This document shows, in pieces, positions 1 through 9,351 of a stretch of 23,773 bases of DNA. The DNA lies in contig CACZNR010000188.1 in the NCBI GenBank assembly GCA_902782475.1, positions 1-23,773 of the forward strand, given 5' to 3'. Positions within the stretch are counted from its first letter, which is position 1; the number at the start of each line of letters is the position of its first letter. The stretch is from an uncultured Eubacteriales bacterium (GTDB lineage Bacteria; Bacillota; Clostridia; Christensenellales; Christensenellaceae). The position numbers and the translations under genes were made by a program. The notes under the pieces were generated by a model. The model saw only the letters and a list, made by a program, of their open reading frames with translations. It did no database searches and had not been told where the DNA came from.

Positions 1-780
1 AAGCTCAAGAGTATCCCTGTACAGATAGTCGCACTTTATGTCACTGTTATTGATGTCTTCCATTGTCATCTCGCCTGAAAGGACTCCGATGGCAACCAGG
101 CCGTTGTTGTATGCTGTGGCTATGTCTGTATAGATCCTGTCTCCAACGACAGCAACTTCATTTCCTTTTACACCTGCAACATCCAGTATGTACTTAGCTG
201 TCTCAGGGAAGGGTTTTCCCATGAATTTCGGAAGCCTTCCTGTGGCATGTTCAATCATCTTTGCCATGGAACCGCAGTCGGGAAGGAAATTGCCTCCTTC
301 AAGAGGACATACCTTATCTATGTTGGTTGCAAGATAGGGAAGTCCTTTTACCACAAGAGAGCAGATGTAGTCTGCCTTATCAAAATTGAAGGTGGTATCA
401 AACCCCAGTACTACCACGTCAGGTGTAATGCTCTTGTCTATTGGGCAGAGCCTGATGCCTGAAGAGGTGAACTGTTCCTCAAGGGCAGGAGTGCCTGCAA
501 GATAGACCAGGGGATCTGTAAAATGCTCCTTCAGATAATGTATGGTGACATCAGCAGAAGTAAGGATGTCCTTTCTTAAGACTTCGGGGAAACCGAGTCT
601 ATTAAGCTTATCAACATACCTCATGGGAGATCTTGAAGAGTTGTTTGTAAAGAAGAAGAATCTTTTACCCTGATCCTTCAGATACTGTATGAGCTCTATG
701 GCTCCCGGCAGTACCTGTTCTCCAAGATATATGGTGCCGTCCATGTCAAATACGTAGCATTTAATGTCTTTAAGGCTCAT
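1..780 (-). CDS. HAD-superfamily phosphatase, NagD-like (IIA subfamily), 3' end cut by window
   Basis: Reading the complement from ATG at 780 gives 260 codons with no stop before base 1, so the C-terminus is missing. The protein opens with a HAD motif I (FDMDGTIYLG, nucleophile and acid/base Asp at about residues 12 and 14). Motif II is FTNNSS (about residue 40), followed by a cap domain. The motif III lysine lies in GKPFPE, and motif IV is VGDRIYTDIATA. This arrangement with the cap between motifs II and III is typical of the HAD-IIA (NagD / p-nitrophenylphosphatase) group, soluble cytoplasmic phosphatases of sugar phosphates or nucleotides. The substrate cannot be read from sequence. The start overlaps the stop of the upstream lipoprotein gene (ATGA) and has a GGAGG ribosome site, so the two genes are probably translationally coupled at the end of the rqcH-uvrB-uvrA transcript. 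Confidence 0.9.
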   Translation of the reverse strand, partial: MSLKDIKCYVFDMDGTIYLGEQVLPGAIELIQYLKDQGKRFFFFTNNSSRSPMRYVDKLNRLGFPEVLRKDILTSADVTIHYLKEHFTDPLVYLAGTPALEEQFTSSGIRLCPIDKSITPDVVVLGFDTTFNFDKADYICSLVVKGLPYLATNIDKVCPLEGGNFLPDCGSMAKMIEHATGRLPKFMGKPFPETAKYILDVAGVKGNEVAVVGDRIYTDIATAYNNGLVAIGVLSGEMTMEDINNSDIKCDYLYRDTLEL

Positions 781-1406
781 CAGTGTTCCTCCAGTACGTC
801 CATGAAGTCCAGCTGTGAAAGCTTTACTCCAGGATAGTTGATCTTTATATCTGTTGTTTCCATGAATTCCAGTATATTGCTCTGAAGATATTCCAGAAGT
901 ATGTCCTTGTCTGTTACGAACTGGTAGCTCTGGGATATGTCGTCAAGGAGCTTCGTTACATTGTAATTATGATATGTTTCTGTCACCACGAATTCCTTCA
1001 GGCCCTCAGGTGTGAGACCAAGGGCATCTCGGAGTGTATTGAAATACTCAAGCTGTCCGGGATAGGATGTGACATCTGCTATCTCTTCCATGTGATCGTC
1101 ATATTCTATGGCAACTTCAGCCTTGTCGTAATTCACCTTATATATCTCTGCAATGTGTGAAAGTATGCGTATCTCAGCTTCATGTATGAAAAGGTCCTTT
1201 TCTGAGAGAGTATCCGTTCCGAGTATGTCTGCAGAAACGTTCTGTTCCGTCATGAGCTGCCTTAAATATCCCACATCCATGAGAACGGTATCCTCGTATA
1301 TGAGGAGCGGTTCACTGTCGTCGTGGTCTAGCACTGACTGCTTTTTGCAGGACGATGCAGACATGAGTAAAGCTATTGCAAGTATCGATATAAGGAGCTT
1401 CTTCAT
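780..1406 (-). CDS. Small predicted lipoprotein, possible SurA/PrsA N-domain-like
   Basis: The product has 208 residues. It begins [20 protein letters not shown], a short basic start, a hydrophobic stretch and a cysteine at residue 20 in a weak lipobox (ASSC). It is therefore probably exported and lipid-anchored. The rest is acidic and looks largely helical, without membrane segments. The order of a short acidic linker, helices, and a late segment (FVTDKDILLEYLQSNI) resembles the N-terminal chaperone part of SurA/PrsA/trigger-factor-like foldases, but no parvulin domain follows. That comparison is inference only and the function is unknown. The ATG overlaps the uvrA stop (TAATG), with AAAGG about 10 nt upstream, and the gene's own stop overlaps the HAD gene start. 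It therefore travels with the excision-repair transcript, with no visible functional link. Confidence 0.8.
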   Translation of the reverse strand: MKKLLISILAIALLMSASSCKKQSVLDHDDSEPLLIYEDTVLMDVGYLRQLMTEQNVSADILGTDTLSEKDLFIHEAEIRILSHIAEIYKVNYDKAEVAIEYDDHMEEIADVTSYPGQLEYFNTLRDALGLTPEGLKEFVVTETYHNYNVTKLLDDISQSYQFVTDKDILLEYLQSNILEFMETTDIKINYPGVKLSQLDFMDVLEEH

Positions 1407-4231
1407 TATTTCAGTACCTTTCTCAGGAACTGCCCTGTGGCACTTCCTTCACACTGTGCGACCTTTTCAGGAGTACCCTTGGCGATGACTGTGCCGCCTT
1501 CATCTCCTCCTTCAGGTCCAAGGTCTATTATGTAGTCAGCACACTTTATGACATCGAGGTTGTGCTCGATGACTATTACGGTGTTGCCATAATCCACAAG
1601 CCTCTGAAGTATTGCTATTAGTTTCTTAACGTCATGTGAATGAAGTCCCGTGGTGGGCTCATCCAGTATGAACATGGTCTTTCCTGTCTGTCTCTTTGAA
1701 AGATAATATGCAAGCTTTATCCTCTGTGCCTCACCGCCTGAAAGGGTAGTGGAAGGCTGACCGAGCTTTATGTATGAGAGACCTACATCCATGAGGACCT
1801 TGAGTATGGGTTCTATCCTTGGCATGTTCTTAAAGAAGTCATATGCTTCCTCCACTGTCATGTCCAGGACTTCGCTTATGTTCTTTCCCTTGTATCTTAC
1901 CTCAAGGGTCTCATTCGTATATCTTGCACCCTTGCAGACCTCGCACGGAACGTATACGTCCGGAAGGAAGCTCATGCCGATCTTTATGATCCCGTCGCCC
2001 TTGCAGGCTTCACATCTTCCGCCTTTGACGTTGAAGGAGAAACGGGACTGGTTGTAGCCTCTTGCCTTGGCATCGCCTGTGGATGCAAACAGGGCCCTTA
2101 TGGGGTCGAATACTCCTGTATATGTGGCAGGGTTGGACCTCGGTGTCCTTCCGATAGGGGACTGGTCGATGTTTATGACCTTGTCTATGTTCTCAAGTCC
2201 GGAGATGGATGTGTATTTGCCCGGGAACTCCTTGCTCTTGTTTATCTGCTTTGCAGCTGCCTTATACAGTACCTCGTTCACAAGAGAGGATTTTCCGCTT
2301 CCTGATACTCCAGTAACGAGAGTGAGGACTCCGATAGGGAAGTTTACGTTTATGTTCTTAAGGTTGTTTTCCCTTGCACCCTTTATCTGTATGAAGCCGC
2401 TATCTGTCTTTCTTCTTTCCTTCGGGACAGGTATGGACTGCTTGCCTGAAAGGTACTGTCCGGTTATGGAAGCATCACATGCTGCGACTTCCTCCGGTGT
2501 TCCTGCAACTACGACTTCGCCTCCGTGTTCGCCGGCACCTGGCCCTATGTCCACAAGGAAGTCTGACTGCCTCATGGTATCCTCGTCGTGTTCCACGACT
2601 ATGAGGGTATTTCCAAGATCACGGAGCCCTTTGAGAGTTGAAAGGAGCTTCTCGTTGTCTCTCTGATGAAGGCCAATGCTTGGCTCGTCAAGTATGTATA
2701 GCACTCCCATGAGTCCCGAGCCTATCTGTGTGGCAAGCCTTATCCTCTGGGCTTCACCGCCTGAGAGGGTAACGGCAGATCTTGAAAGTGTAAGGTAGCC
2801 AAGACCTACGTTTATAAGGAAATCGAGCTTTGCATTGAGCTCCCTTAAAACTCTGTCAGCAACTGCACGCTGCTTCTGTGTAAGCACAAGGGTGTTAAGG
2901 AACTTCTTTACATCCACTATGCTGAGATCTGAGAGCTGTGCGATGTTAAGGTCATTTATGGTCACGGCAAGAGTCTCGGGCCTGTATCTCTTTCCCTTGC
3001 AGGCCTTGCATGGGCTCTCGAACATGTAACGCTGTATCTCGCTCTTCAGGCCCTCTGACTGTGTCTCACCATACCTTCTCTTGAGGGAAGGGATTATGCC
3101 TTCAAAGTCCTTCTTGTACTGATGTGTCTGGCCTTCTGATACATATTCCATGGTCATCTGCTTTCCACCGTTTCCATAGAGTATGATGTCCTTCTGTTTT
3201 TTACTGAGAGTATTCCAGGGCTTGTCATAAGGTATGTCATACTTCTTGCATACTGACACGATCCTGTGGACTTCCCATTTATAAAGACCTGAAAGTGTCC
3301 ATCCGGTGTATTTTACCGCACCGTCCTCTATGGAGAGGCCCGGATCACTTACAAGGGAATCCTCATTTATATCGAGTATCATTCCTATGCCTGAGCATTC
3401 AGGACATGCACCGAAAGGGCTGTTGAAGGAGAACATCCTTGGAGTCAGCTCGCCTATGCTTATGCCGCATACAGGGCAGGAATAGTTCTCGTTGAATATC
3501 TGTTCCTTGTCCTCGTCGTTGTCGTAGACTATGGCAAGTCCGCCTGAAAGCTTCAGTGAAGTCTCAAGGGAATCGGATAATCTTCTCTCTATGCCGTCAC
3601 GGAGCCTGATCCTGTCCACCACGACTTCTATGGTATGGCGGAGGTTCTTCTCAAGGTCTATCTCATCTTCAAGCAGGACGACATTTCCGTCCACTCTTGC
3701 CCTTGAGTAGCCCTGCTTCTGAAGATCCTCCAGGACCTTCTTGTGCTCGCCCTTCTTGTGTCTTATGACAGGGGAAAGGATGGATATCCTCTTCTCGTTT
3801 CCCATGGCCTTTATGTTGTCTATCATCTGGTCAACGCTCTGCTTCTCGATGACTCTTCCGCAGTTTGGACAGTGTGGCACGCCTGCATTGGCATATAGTA
3901 TACGCAGATAGTCCTGTATCTCAGTTACCGTACCAACAGTGGATCTCGGGTTCCTGCTGGTAGTCTTCTGGTCTATGGATATGGCAGGGGAAAGACCGTC
4001 AATGGAATCCATATCCGGTTTCTCCATCTGTCCAAGGAACATCCTTGCATATGAAGAAAGGGATTCAACATATCTTCTCTGTCCTTCGGCATATATGGTA
4101 TCGAAGGCAAGGGAAGACTTTCCGCTTCCTGAAAGTCCTGTGAATACCACCAGCTTGTTGCGTGGTATGTCCAGATTGATATTCTTTAGATTGTGCTCTC
4201 TGGCACCTCTTATCCTGATGAAATCTTCCAA
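1406..4231 (-). CDS. uvrA: Excinuclease ABC subunit A (UvrA)
   Basis: UvrA is the damage-scanning ATPase of nucleotide excision repair. As a dimer it finds distorted DNA and loads UvrB. The product has 941 residues, full family length. The first Walker A is GLSGSGKS at residues 32-39 and the second, GVSGSGKS, is near residue 637. Both ABC signatures ([12 protein letters not shown] and [12 protein letters not shown]) are followed by Walker B/D-loop segments ([10 protein letters not shown] and [10 protein letters not shown]). Zinc-finger cysteine pairs are visible in CPVCG...CPECSG and in CEACKG...CEVCKG. The start codon is TTG (plus-strand caa at 4229-4231), giving the typical N-terminus [17 protein letters not shown], with a GGAG about 11 nt upstream. 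It lies 21 nt after uvrB, the usual uvrB-uvrA order, and was presumably co-transcribed with it. Confidence 0.98.
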   Translation of the reverse strand: MEDFIRIRGAREHNLKNINLDIPRNKLVVFTGLSGSGKSSLAFDTIYAEGQRRYVESLSSYARMFLGQMEKPDMDSIDGLSPAISIDQKTTSRNPRSTVGTVTEIQDYLRILYANAGVPHCPNCGRVIEKQSVDQMIDNIKAMGNEKRISILSPVIRHKKGEHKKVLEDLQKQGYSRARVDGNVVLLEDEIDLEKNLRHTIEVVVDRIRLRDGIERRLSDSLETSLKLSGGLAIVYDNDEDKEQIFNENYSCPVCGISIGELTPRMFSFNSPFGACPECSGIGMILDINEDSLVSDPGLSIEDGAVKYTGWTLSGLYKWEVHRIVSVCKKYDIPYDKPWNTLSKKQKDIILYGNGGKQMTMEYVSEGQTHQYKKDFEGIIPSLKRRYGETQSEGLKSEIQRYMFESPCKACKGKRYRPETLAVTINDLNIAQLSDLSIVDVKKFLNTLVLTQKQRAVADRVLRELNAKLDFLINVGLGYLTLSRSAVTLSGGEAQRIRLATQIGSGLMGVLYILDEPSIGLHQRDNEKLLSTLKGLRDLGNTLIVVEHDEDTMRQSDFLVDIGPGAGEHGGEVVVAGTPEEVAACDASITGQYLSGKQSIPVPKERRKTDSGFIQIKGARENNLKNINVNFPIGVLTLVTGVSGSGKSSLVNEVLYKAAAKQINKSKEFPGKYTSISGLENIDKVINIDQSPIGRTPRSNPATYTGVFDPIRALFASTGDAKARGYNQSRFSFNVKGGRCEACKGDGIIKIGMSFLPDVYVPCEVCKGARYTNETLEVRYKGKNISEVLDMTVEEAYDFFKNMPRIEPILKVLMDVGLSYIKLGQPSTTLSGGEAQRIKLAYYLSKRQTGKTMFILDEPTTGLHSHDVKKLIAILQRLVDYGNTVIVIEHNLDVIKCADYIIDLGPEGGDEGGTVIAKGTPEKVAQCEGSATGQFLRKVLK

Positions 4232-4252
4232 AACTATTATATCTCCAAAAAA

Positions 4253-6220
4253 TTATTTTTCGCCTTTAAGTTCCTTGATCCTGTCACGAAGCACAGCGGC
4301 AACTTCGAATTCCAGGGCTGCTGCGGCTTCCTTCATCTGCTGTTCCAGGATCTTTATCTTCTTCTCCTGCAGGAGCTCAGTGCTGTTTACGATCTCCTCG
4401 ATCTCAGTCTCCTTTGCATCGTGTGAGAGGTCAAGGTTGTCCCTTATCTCCTTGACGATGGTCCTAGGAGTTATGTTGTGGGCAGTGTTGTAGTCCATCT
4501 GAAGCTTCCTTCTTCTCTCTGTCTCTGAGACTGCCTTTTCGATGGAGCCTGTCATCTTGTCTGCATAGAGTATTACACGTCCTTCTGTGTTTCTTGCCGC
4601 ACGGCCTATGGTCTGTATGAGGGAAGTCTCGTTTCTTAAGAATCCTTCCTTGTCAGCGTCAAGTACTGCCACCAGGGCCACCTCAGGTATGTCAAGTCCT
4701 TCACGAAGAAGGTTTATTCCCACCAGAACATCGAACTCTCCGAGCCTCAGGCCCCTGATTATGTCGATCCTTTCGATGGTATCGATGTCTGAATGCATAT
4801 ATTTTACCCTGAGGCCCATGTCAGTGAAATATTCTGTGAGCCTCTCTGCAAGCTTTTTGGTAAGGGTGGTAACAAGTGTACGGAAACCCTTTTCCGTGAC
4901 CTTCCTTATCTCTCCCAGGAGATCATCCAGCTGATTCTCCACAGGGCGTATTGATATCTCAGGATCCACAAGTCCCGTAGGCCTTACGATCTGCTCCACT
5001 ATGTTGTTTCCTGCAAGCCTTCTCTCGTATTCTGCCGGTGTGGCTGAGCAGTATATGGCCTGGTTTATCCTCTGGTTGAATTCCTCGAACCGGAGTGGCC
5101 TGTTGTCAGCTGCTGCAGGAAGACGGAAGCCGTACTTTATGAGCATCTCTTTTCTTGAGTGGTCACCGTTATACATGCCTCTTACCTGGGGAAGTGTAAC
5201 GTGGGACTCGTCCACTATGAGAAGATAGTCCTTGGGGAAGAAGTCCATAAGTGTGAAGGGAGCTTCTCCTTCGTTTCGTCCGTCAAAGTATCTTGAATAG
5301 TTCTCAATGCCCGGGCATGAGCCTATCTCCTGCAGCATCTCCATGTCGTATGTGGTACGCTGGGTTATCCTTTCTGCCTCCAGGAGCTTTCCTTCCTTCT
5401 TGAACATCTCTGCCTGCTTTACCATGTCCTCACGTATCCTCGGTATGTTGTCCAGGATCTTCTGATGGCCTATGGCATAGTGGGTGGCAGGGAATATCAT
5501 CTGGTAGTCAATGTTAAGTAGGGGCTTTCCTGAAAGTGCATCCACTTCCAGTATCCTGTCTATCTCGTCACCGAAGAATTCCACCCTTATGGCCTTTGAC
5601 TGGTTGCTCATGGGGTATATCTCAAGAGTGTCTCCCTTTACCCTGAAGGTACCGCGGGAGAACTCTATGTCGTTCCTTCTGAAGTTTATGGAGACGAGCT
5701 TGTCTATGAGCTCCTCTCTCTCTATTATCTGTCCTTTTCTTATGGACACGGTTGCGTCCCTGTAGTCCTCAGGCGCGCCTATGCCGTATATGCAGGAAAC
5801 TGATGCCACCACTATGACGTCACGCCTCTCAAGAAGGGCAGAGGTAGCCGAGTGGCGCATGCGGTCGATCTCCTCGTTCATGGAGGAGTCCTTCTCTATG
5901 TAAAGGTCACGCTTCTCTATGTAAGCTTCAGGCTGATAGTAATCGTAGTAGGACACGAAGAACTCCACGGCATTCTCAGGGAAGTATTCCTTGAACTCTG
6001 AGCAGAGCTGTGCAGCCAGTGTCTTGTTATGGGCAAGTATGAGAGTAGGTCTCTGGACCTTCTCTATGATGTTTGCCATGGTGAATGTCTTTCCTGATCC
6101 CGTAACGCCAAGAAGCACCTGATGCTTTTTGTCCTCAAGTACGCCCTTTGCCAGGGCATCTATGGCCCGGGGCTGGTCTCCGGATGGCTTGTAGTCAGAA
6201 TGAAGAATGAATCTGTCCAT
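4253..6220 (-). CDS. uvrB: Excinuclease ABC subunit B (UvrB)
   Basis: UvrB is the helicase-like subunit that verifies damage after UvrA delivers it and then recruits UvrC for incision. The product has 655 residues, normal length. Walker A is GVTGSGKT at 38-45. The tyrosine-rich beta-hairpin that clamps one DNA strand is at about 91-116 ([10 protein letters not shown]). The Walker B / DEAD-type box is DESH at 337-340. Helicase motifs near the C-terminal half include [14 protein letters not shown] and [11 protein letters not shown]-terminal UVR coiled coil (about 621-655) would bind UvrC/UvrA. No uvrC is present in the window. It starts 5 nt after the rqcH stop, with AGGA/AAGGA sequences just upstream of the ATG, so the two are very likely on one mRNA. 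Confidence 0.98.
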   Translation of the reverse strand: MDRFILHSDYKPSGDQPRAIDALAKGVLEDKKHQVLLGVTGSGKTFTMANIIEKVQRPTLILAHNKTLAAQLCSEFKEYFPENAVEFFVSYYDYYQPEAYIEKRDLYIEKDSSMNEEIDRMRHSATSALLERRDVIVVASVSCIYGIGAPEDYRDATVSIRKGQIIEREELIDKLVSINFRRNDIEFSRGTFRVKGDTLEIYPMSNQSKAIRVEFFGDEIDRILEVDALSGKPLLNIDYQMIFPATHYAIGHQKILDNIPRIREDMVKQAEMFKKEGKLLEAERITQRTTYDMEMLQEIGSCPGIENYSRYFDGRNEGEAPFTLMDFFPKDYLLIVDESHVTLPQVRGMYNGDHSRKEMLIKYGFRLPAAADNRPLRFEEFNQRINQAIYCSATPAEYERRLAGNNIVEQIVRPTGLVDPEISIRPVENQLDDLLGEIRKVTEKGFRTLVTTLTKKLAERLTEYFTDMGLRVKYMHSDIDTIERIDIIRGLRLGEFDVLVGINLLREGLDIPEVALVAVLDADKEGFLRNETSLIQTIGRAARNTEGRVILYADKMTGSIEKAVSETERRRKLQMDYNTAHNITPRTIVKEIRDNLDLSHDAKETEIEEIVNSTELLQEKKIKILEQQMKEAAAALEFEVAAVLRDRIKELKGEK

Positions 6221-6225
6221 TTTCC

Positions 6226-7923
6226 TTATATCCTGTCAGTGGGATTCACCACTATGGTCCTGTAATTCCTGTAGAGCACCATGCCGAGCCTTGAGCCCTT
6301 TTCCTTCCAGACGTTCCTGGCTTCGGTATAATCGATGCTTACCTTGTTAAGGTCGTTGTGCCTAGAATGCCTGGAGGCATAGATGGCACATTCATATATG
6401 TCCTGTTCTGTAGGCTCTTTTCCTCCCGTGAAGAGTATCACGTGGCTACCCGGCATGTCCTTCACATGGAACCACATGTCGTCCCCGTCGGCTATCCTTA
6501 AGGTAAGGACCTCGTTCTGCCTTGAGTTCCTGCCCACAAGGACCTTCTTTCCGGAAGTGGTGGTATATTCTATGGGATCCTCCAGGGGATCTCTCTGCTT
6601 TATCTTCTTCGTCCTTGCATCGGTATCGATGTATTTGTAGTTTATGAGTATGTTCCTTATGTCGGAAAGGTCCTCCATGGTCTTTGAGGCATCTATGTCG
6701 TAGACGAGGTTCTCAAGGAATCCCGCCTCGTCCTTTTCCTGTTCATACTTTTCCTTTGAAAGGCTGGCGGCGGTCTTCAGCTTCTGGGCACGCCTGAAAT
6801 ATGAATTGACATTGGAGGAAGGGGAGAGCTTCTGGTCCATGGGGATCTCGATATTCTCTCCGGTATAGTAATTGAGGACCTCCGCTGACTTCTGTCCGCG
6901 CTTTAATAAATAAATGTTTGCTGACAGGAGCTCACCGTAAAGCAGGAACCGGTCTATCTTGTCCTTGTTTGACAAGTCCTCAAGATGTATCTTCATCTTC
7001 TTCTGCACATGTGAAAGGTTCTTTGAGATGATCTTCTTGAGCCTCTGGGCCTCCTGCTGGAAGAGCCTCTTCTTCTCACGTTCGGAGAAGTAGTGGTCCA
7101 GCATCCTGTCCACGCTCTCAAATACGGTCTCATTGCTGCTGCCGTATCCCGTAAGGGGCATTATGGAGTACGCAAGAGGTGTGCCGTCGGAAGAGGAATA
7201 GACTCTTGGCTCCGGATGCTCGGACAGTTCCCTTATGATATCTACAGCTTTTTCGAACTGCTCCTCGCTAAGTATCTCCTGACTGTTTTCAGGGATGCCG
7301 AGATGCGAGAGTATCTCCTTTGAATACTGGAAGGATATGCCTTCGAATATCTCTCCGAGGTTTATGACAGGACCTTTCTCCATGTTCAGATAATCTTCAT
7401 ATGTAGCGGAAAAGGCATAGAGCTTTCCTGAAGGTATGGGGAAATAAGTGGTACCCGGAAGTATCTGTCGCTTGCTGCTGGTATCTATGGAAACGTGCTT
7501 TATGCTGTCCATGATCCTCATGCTGCTGTCGGCAAGTATGATGTTACTGTATTTTCCCATCATCTCGATCATGAGGTTAAGTTCCCGAAGTATCCCGAGC
7601 TCATCCTTGTTCTCGATGACGAATGTCATGACCCTGTCAAGACCAGTCTGTTCTATCCTGCGAAGCTTTCCGTTTATAAGATGCTTTCTTAGCACCATGC
7701 AGAAGTTAGGAGCCTTTTCGGGGTTCACAAGAGTACCCTCCATGGTGTGTACCCGGGGATCGTTGGCATTGGAGGACAGATAGAGCCTCACTTTGCCGTT
7801 CCTGGTGTGCAGGAGCATCGTTATGGAATCGCCTGTAGGTTCGTATATCTTTTCAATCTTGGAATCAATAAGGAACTGCAATTCGTTTGTGATACATCTG
7901 ATGGTAAGTCCGTCTATACTCAT
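6226..7923 (-). CDS. rqcH: Ribosome quality control protein RqcH (NFACT / Tae2 / FbpA family)
   Basis: RqcH binds 50S subunits carrying stalled peptidyl-tRNA and recruits tRNA-Ala to add C-terminal alanine tails that mark the peptide for degradation. The family is often annotated as fibronectin-binding protein. The sequence shows an NFACT-N domain beginning [15 protein letters not shown]. The Asp-Arg pair needed for tailing in Bacillus subtilis RqcH is in GLDRVM (residues 96-97 from this start). A lysine/glutamate-rich coiled-coil centre follows. The C-terminal NFACT-R domain has [13 protein letters not shown] and [17 protein letters not shown] chose ATG 7923 because family members start at this motif, AAAGGA lies 7-8 nt upstream, and the likely TSS falls near 7940. 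An in-frame ATG at 7941 would add six residues (571 aa). Confidence 0.93.
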   Translation of the reverse strand: MSIDGLTIRCITNELQFLIDSKIEKIYEPTGDSITMLLHTRNGKVRLYLSSNANDPRVHTMEGTLVNPEKAPNFCMVLRKHLINGKLRRIEQTGLDRVMTFVIENKDELGILRELNLMIEMMGKYSNIILADSSMRIMDSIKHVSIDTSSKRQILPGTTYFPIPSGKLYAFSATYEDYLNMEKGPVINLGEIFEGISFQYSKEILSHLGIPENSQEILSEEQFEKAVDIIRELSEHPEPRVYSSSDGTPLAYSIMPLTGYGSSNETVFESVDRMLDHYFSEREKKRLFQQEAQRLKKIISKNLSHVQKKMKIHLEDLSNKDKIDRFLLYGELLSANIYLLKRGQKSAEVLNYYTGENIEIPMDQKLSPSSNVNSYFRRAQKLKTAASLSKEKYEQEKDEAGFLENLVYDIDASKTMEDLSDIRNILINYKYIDTDARTKKIKQRDPLEDPIEYTTTSGKKVLVGRNSRQNEVLTLRIADGDDMWFHVKDMPGSHVILFTGGKEPTEQDIYECAIYASRHSRHNDLNKVSIDYTEARNVWKEKGSRLGMVLYRNYRTIVVNPTDRI

Positions 7924-7945
7924 GTCTTTTTCCTTTGGCATAAGT

Positions 7946-7974
7946 ATTATACCTTCTTTTGCACAGGTATGAAA
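7946..7974 (-). promoter_or_regulatory. Predicted promoter of the rqcH-uvrB-uvrA transcript
   Basis: On the minus strand a perfect -10 hexamer TATAAT lies at 7951-7946, preceded 17 nt upstream by a weak -35 (TTTCAT, 7974-7969). A start about 7 nt past the -10 would fall at 7939-7941, on the upstream ATG. The leader would then be about 17 nt and carry AAAGGA in front of ATG 7923. The -10 is strong and the -35 poor, so the call is moderate. Confidence 0.55.
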
Positions 7975-7977
7975 TAT

Positions 7978-8006
7978 TTGAATATAAGTATATTTGTTGC
8001 TAAAAT
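7978..8006 (+). promoter_or_regulatory. Predicted sigma-A promoter of the rph block
   Basis: TTGAAT (7978-7983), a 17-nt spacer and TAAAAT (8001-8006) form a good vegetative promoter. The expected start near 8013 leaves a leader of about 27 nt before the rph ATG at 8040. Its -35 lies only 3 nt from the -35 of the leftward rqcH promoter, so the two polymerase sites overlap back to back. Confidence 0.6.
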
Positions 8007-8039
8007 TAACATTGATTTTAAAGAAAGCGTGACGGTATC

Positions 8040-8750
8040 ATGAGAGTCGACGGAAGAGCAAATGATGAACTGAGAAACATAAGGGTGACCAAGGATTTCA
8101 TGAAGAATTCTGCAGGATCCTGCCTCATTGAATGGGGAAATACAAGGATACTGGTAACTGCAAACTATGAGATGCAGGTGCCGAAATTCCTCCTGGATGA
8201 AGGAAGGGGCTGGCTTACGGCTGAGTACAGCATGCTTCCGGGTTCCACCATCGTAAGAAAGCAGAGGGAACGCGGAAAGACGGATTCTAGGGGCACTGAG
8301 ATACAGAGGCTCATAGGAAGGTCCCTAAGGTCCATAGTGGACTTTGAAAAGATCCCCGGGATGACCATAACCATAGATGCCGATGTCATAGAGGCTGACG
8401 GAGGCACAAGGACAGCCTCCATAACCGGAGGATACATAGCCCTCAAGCTCCTTGTAAGGAAGCTCCTCAAGGAGAGGATCATTAAGGAGGATCCCCTTAA
8501 GTCCGGCCTTGCTGCAGTATCCTGCGGCATAGTGAAGGAGGAGGCACTCCTGGACCTCTGCTACAGGGAGGATTCCAATGCCATAGCGGACATGAACTTC
8601 GTGGGCAATGAGAAGGGCGAGATAGCTGAGATACAGATATCAGGAGAAAAAAGGACAGTCAGGGACGAGGAATTCTTCGCTCTCCTGAAGCTTGCCAAGA
8701 AAGGCATAGCAGAGCTCATAGAAATACAGAGAAGCGTACTGGAGGACTGA
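8040..8750 (+). CDS. rph: Ribonuclease PH
   Basis: RNase PH is a phosphate-dependent 3'-5' exoribonuclease that trims tRNA 3' ends, acting as a hexameric ring. The product has 236 residues, close to the usual 240. Family motifs include RVDGRANDELR at the start, EIQRLIGRSLRSIVD, and EADGGTRTASITGG. Asp178 and Asp184 (EDSNAIADMN) align with the catalytic carboxylates. Arg84 (SRGTEIQ) fits the phosphate-binding arginine. Two deviations are visible. LPGST at 67-70 replaces the usual LPR(A/S)T, and the loop just after it appears about two residues shorter than in B. subtilis (from memory). The ribosome site is weak; no GGAGG is visible. It is the first gene of the rightward block, followed after 1 nt by rdgB, the order also known in B. 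subtilis. Confidence 0.95.
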   Translation: MRVDGRANDELRNIRVTKDFMKNSAGSCLIEWGNTRILVTANYEMQVPKFLLDEGRGWLTAEYSMLPGSTIVRKQRERGKTDSRGTEIQRLIGRSLRSIVDFEKIPGMTITIDADVIEADGGTRTASITGGYIALKLLVRKLLKERIIKEDPLKSGLAAVSCGIVKEEALLDLCYREDSNAIADMNFVGNEKGEIAEIQISGEKRTVRDEEFFALLKLAKKGIAELIEIQRSVLED

Positions 8751-8751
8751 C

Positions 8752-9351
8752 ATGAAAAGACTTGTGATGGCTACCGGAAATCCCGGAAAAGTAAGAGAGA
8801 TAAGGCAGATACTGGGAAACTATTATGACGAGATACTTTCCCTCAAGGATATAGGACTCAAGGTGGACATAGTGGAGGACGCTGACACCTTCCACGGAAA
8901 CGCGCTTAAAAAGGCAGTCACCATCTCAAAGCTTGTTGACTGCGACGTGGTTGCTGACGATTCAGGCCTTTCAGTAGTGGGCCTTGACGGAAGACCGGGA
9001 GTATACTCCGCAAGATATTCCGAGTCAGGAACTGATGAGGATAACAATAAGAAGCTGGTGGAGGAAGTCACACCTTTAGATGAAGAGGGAAGGAAGGCAT
9101 ATTATACCTGCGACATAGTCCTTGCAAGGAACGGCGAGGAAGTATGCTTTGCAGAGGGAAAGTGCTATGGTGTCATAATCACAGAGCCAAGGGGAAACAA
9201 CGGATTCGGATACGATCCTTACTTCTATCTTCCTGAATACGGCCAGACCTTCGGAGAACTGGATCCCGATGAGAAGAACAGGATAAGCCACAGGGCAAAG
9301 GCACTTATGGAGCTGGAGAGAAAGGTAAATGAGGCTCATAATAACATCTGA
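8752..9351 (+). CDS. rdgB: XTP/dITP diphosphatase (RdgB/HAM1 family)
   Basis: This house-cleaning enzyme hydrolyses XTP, ITP and dITP to the monophosphates, keeping deaminated purines out of nucleic acids. The product has 199 residues, the normal size. The motifs are TGNPGK (8-13), the DDSGL segment with the probable catalytic Asp (69-73), GFGYDP (151-156) and the C-terminal SHR (179-181), all matching the Ham1 family. Its GGAGG ribosome site lies inside the last codons of rph, and the ATG begins 1 nt after the rph stop. The end overlaps the next gene by 23 nt. In B. subtilis the equivalent is ysnA, in the same rph-rdgB-phosphodiesterase order. Confidence 0.96.
   Translation: MKRLVMATGNPGKVREIRQILGNYYDEILSLKDIGLKVDIVEDADTFHGNALKKAVTISKLVDCDVVADDSGLSVVGLDGRPGVYSARYSESGTDEDNNKKLVEEVTPLDEEGRKAYYTCDIVLARNGEEVCFAEGKCYGVIITEPRGNNGFGYDPYFYLPEYGQTFGELDPDEKNRISHRAKALMELERKVNEAHNNI

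Noticed and set aside
2067..2666. 199-codon open frame on the plus strand inside uvrA
   Set aside because: It is antisense to strongly conserved UvrA sequence, and its composition is typical of a complementary frame.
3939..4493. 184-codon open frame on the plus strand
   Set aside because: It lies antisense across the uvrA start and uvrB end, gives a Ser/Leu-rich protein without motifs, and has no ribosome site. It is a shadow of the real genes.
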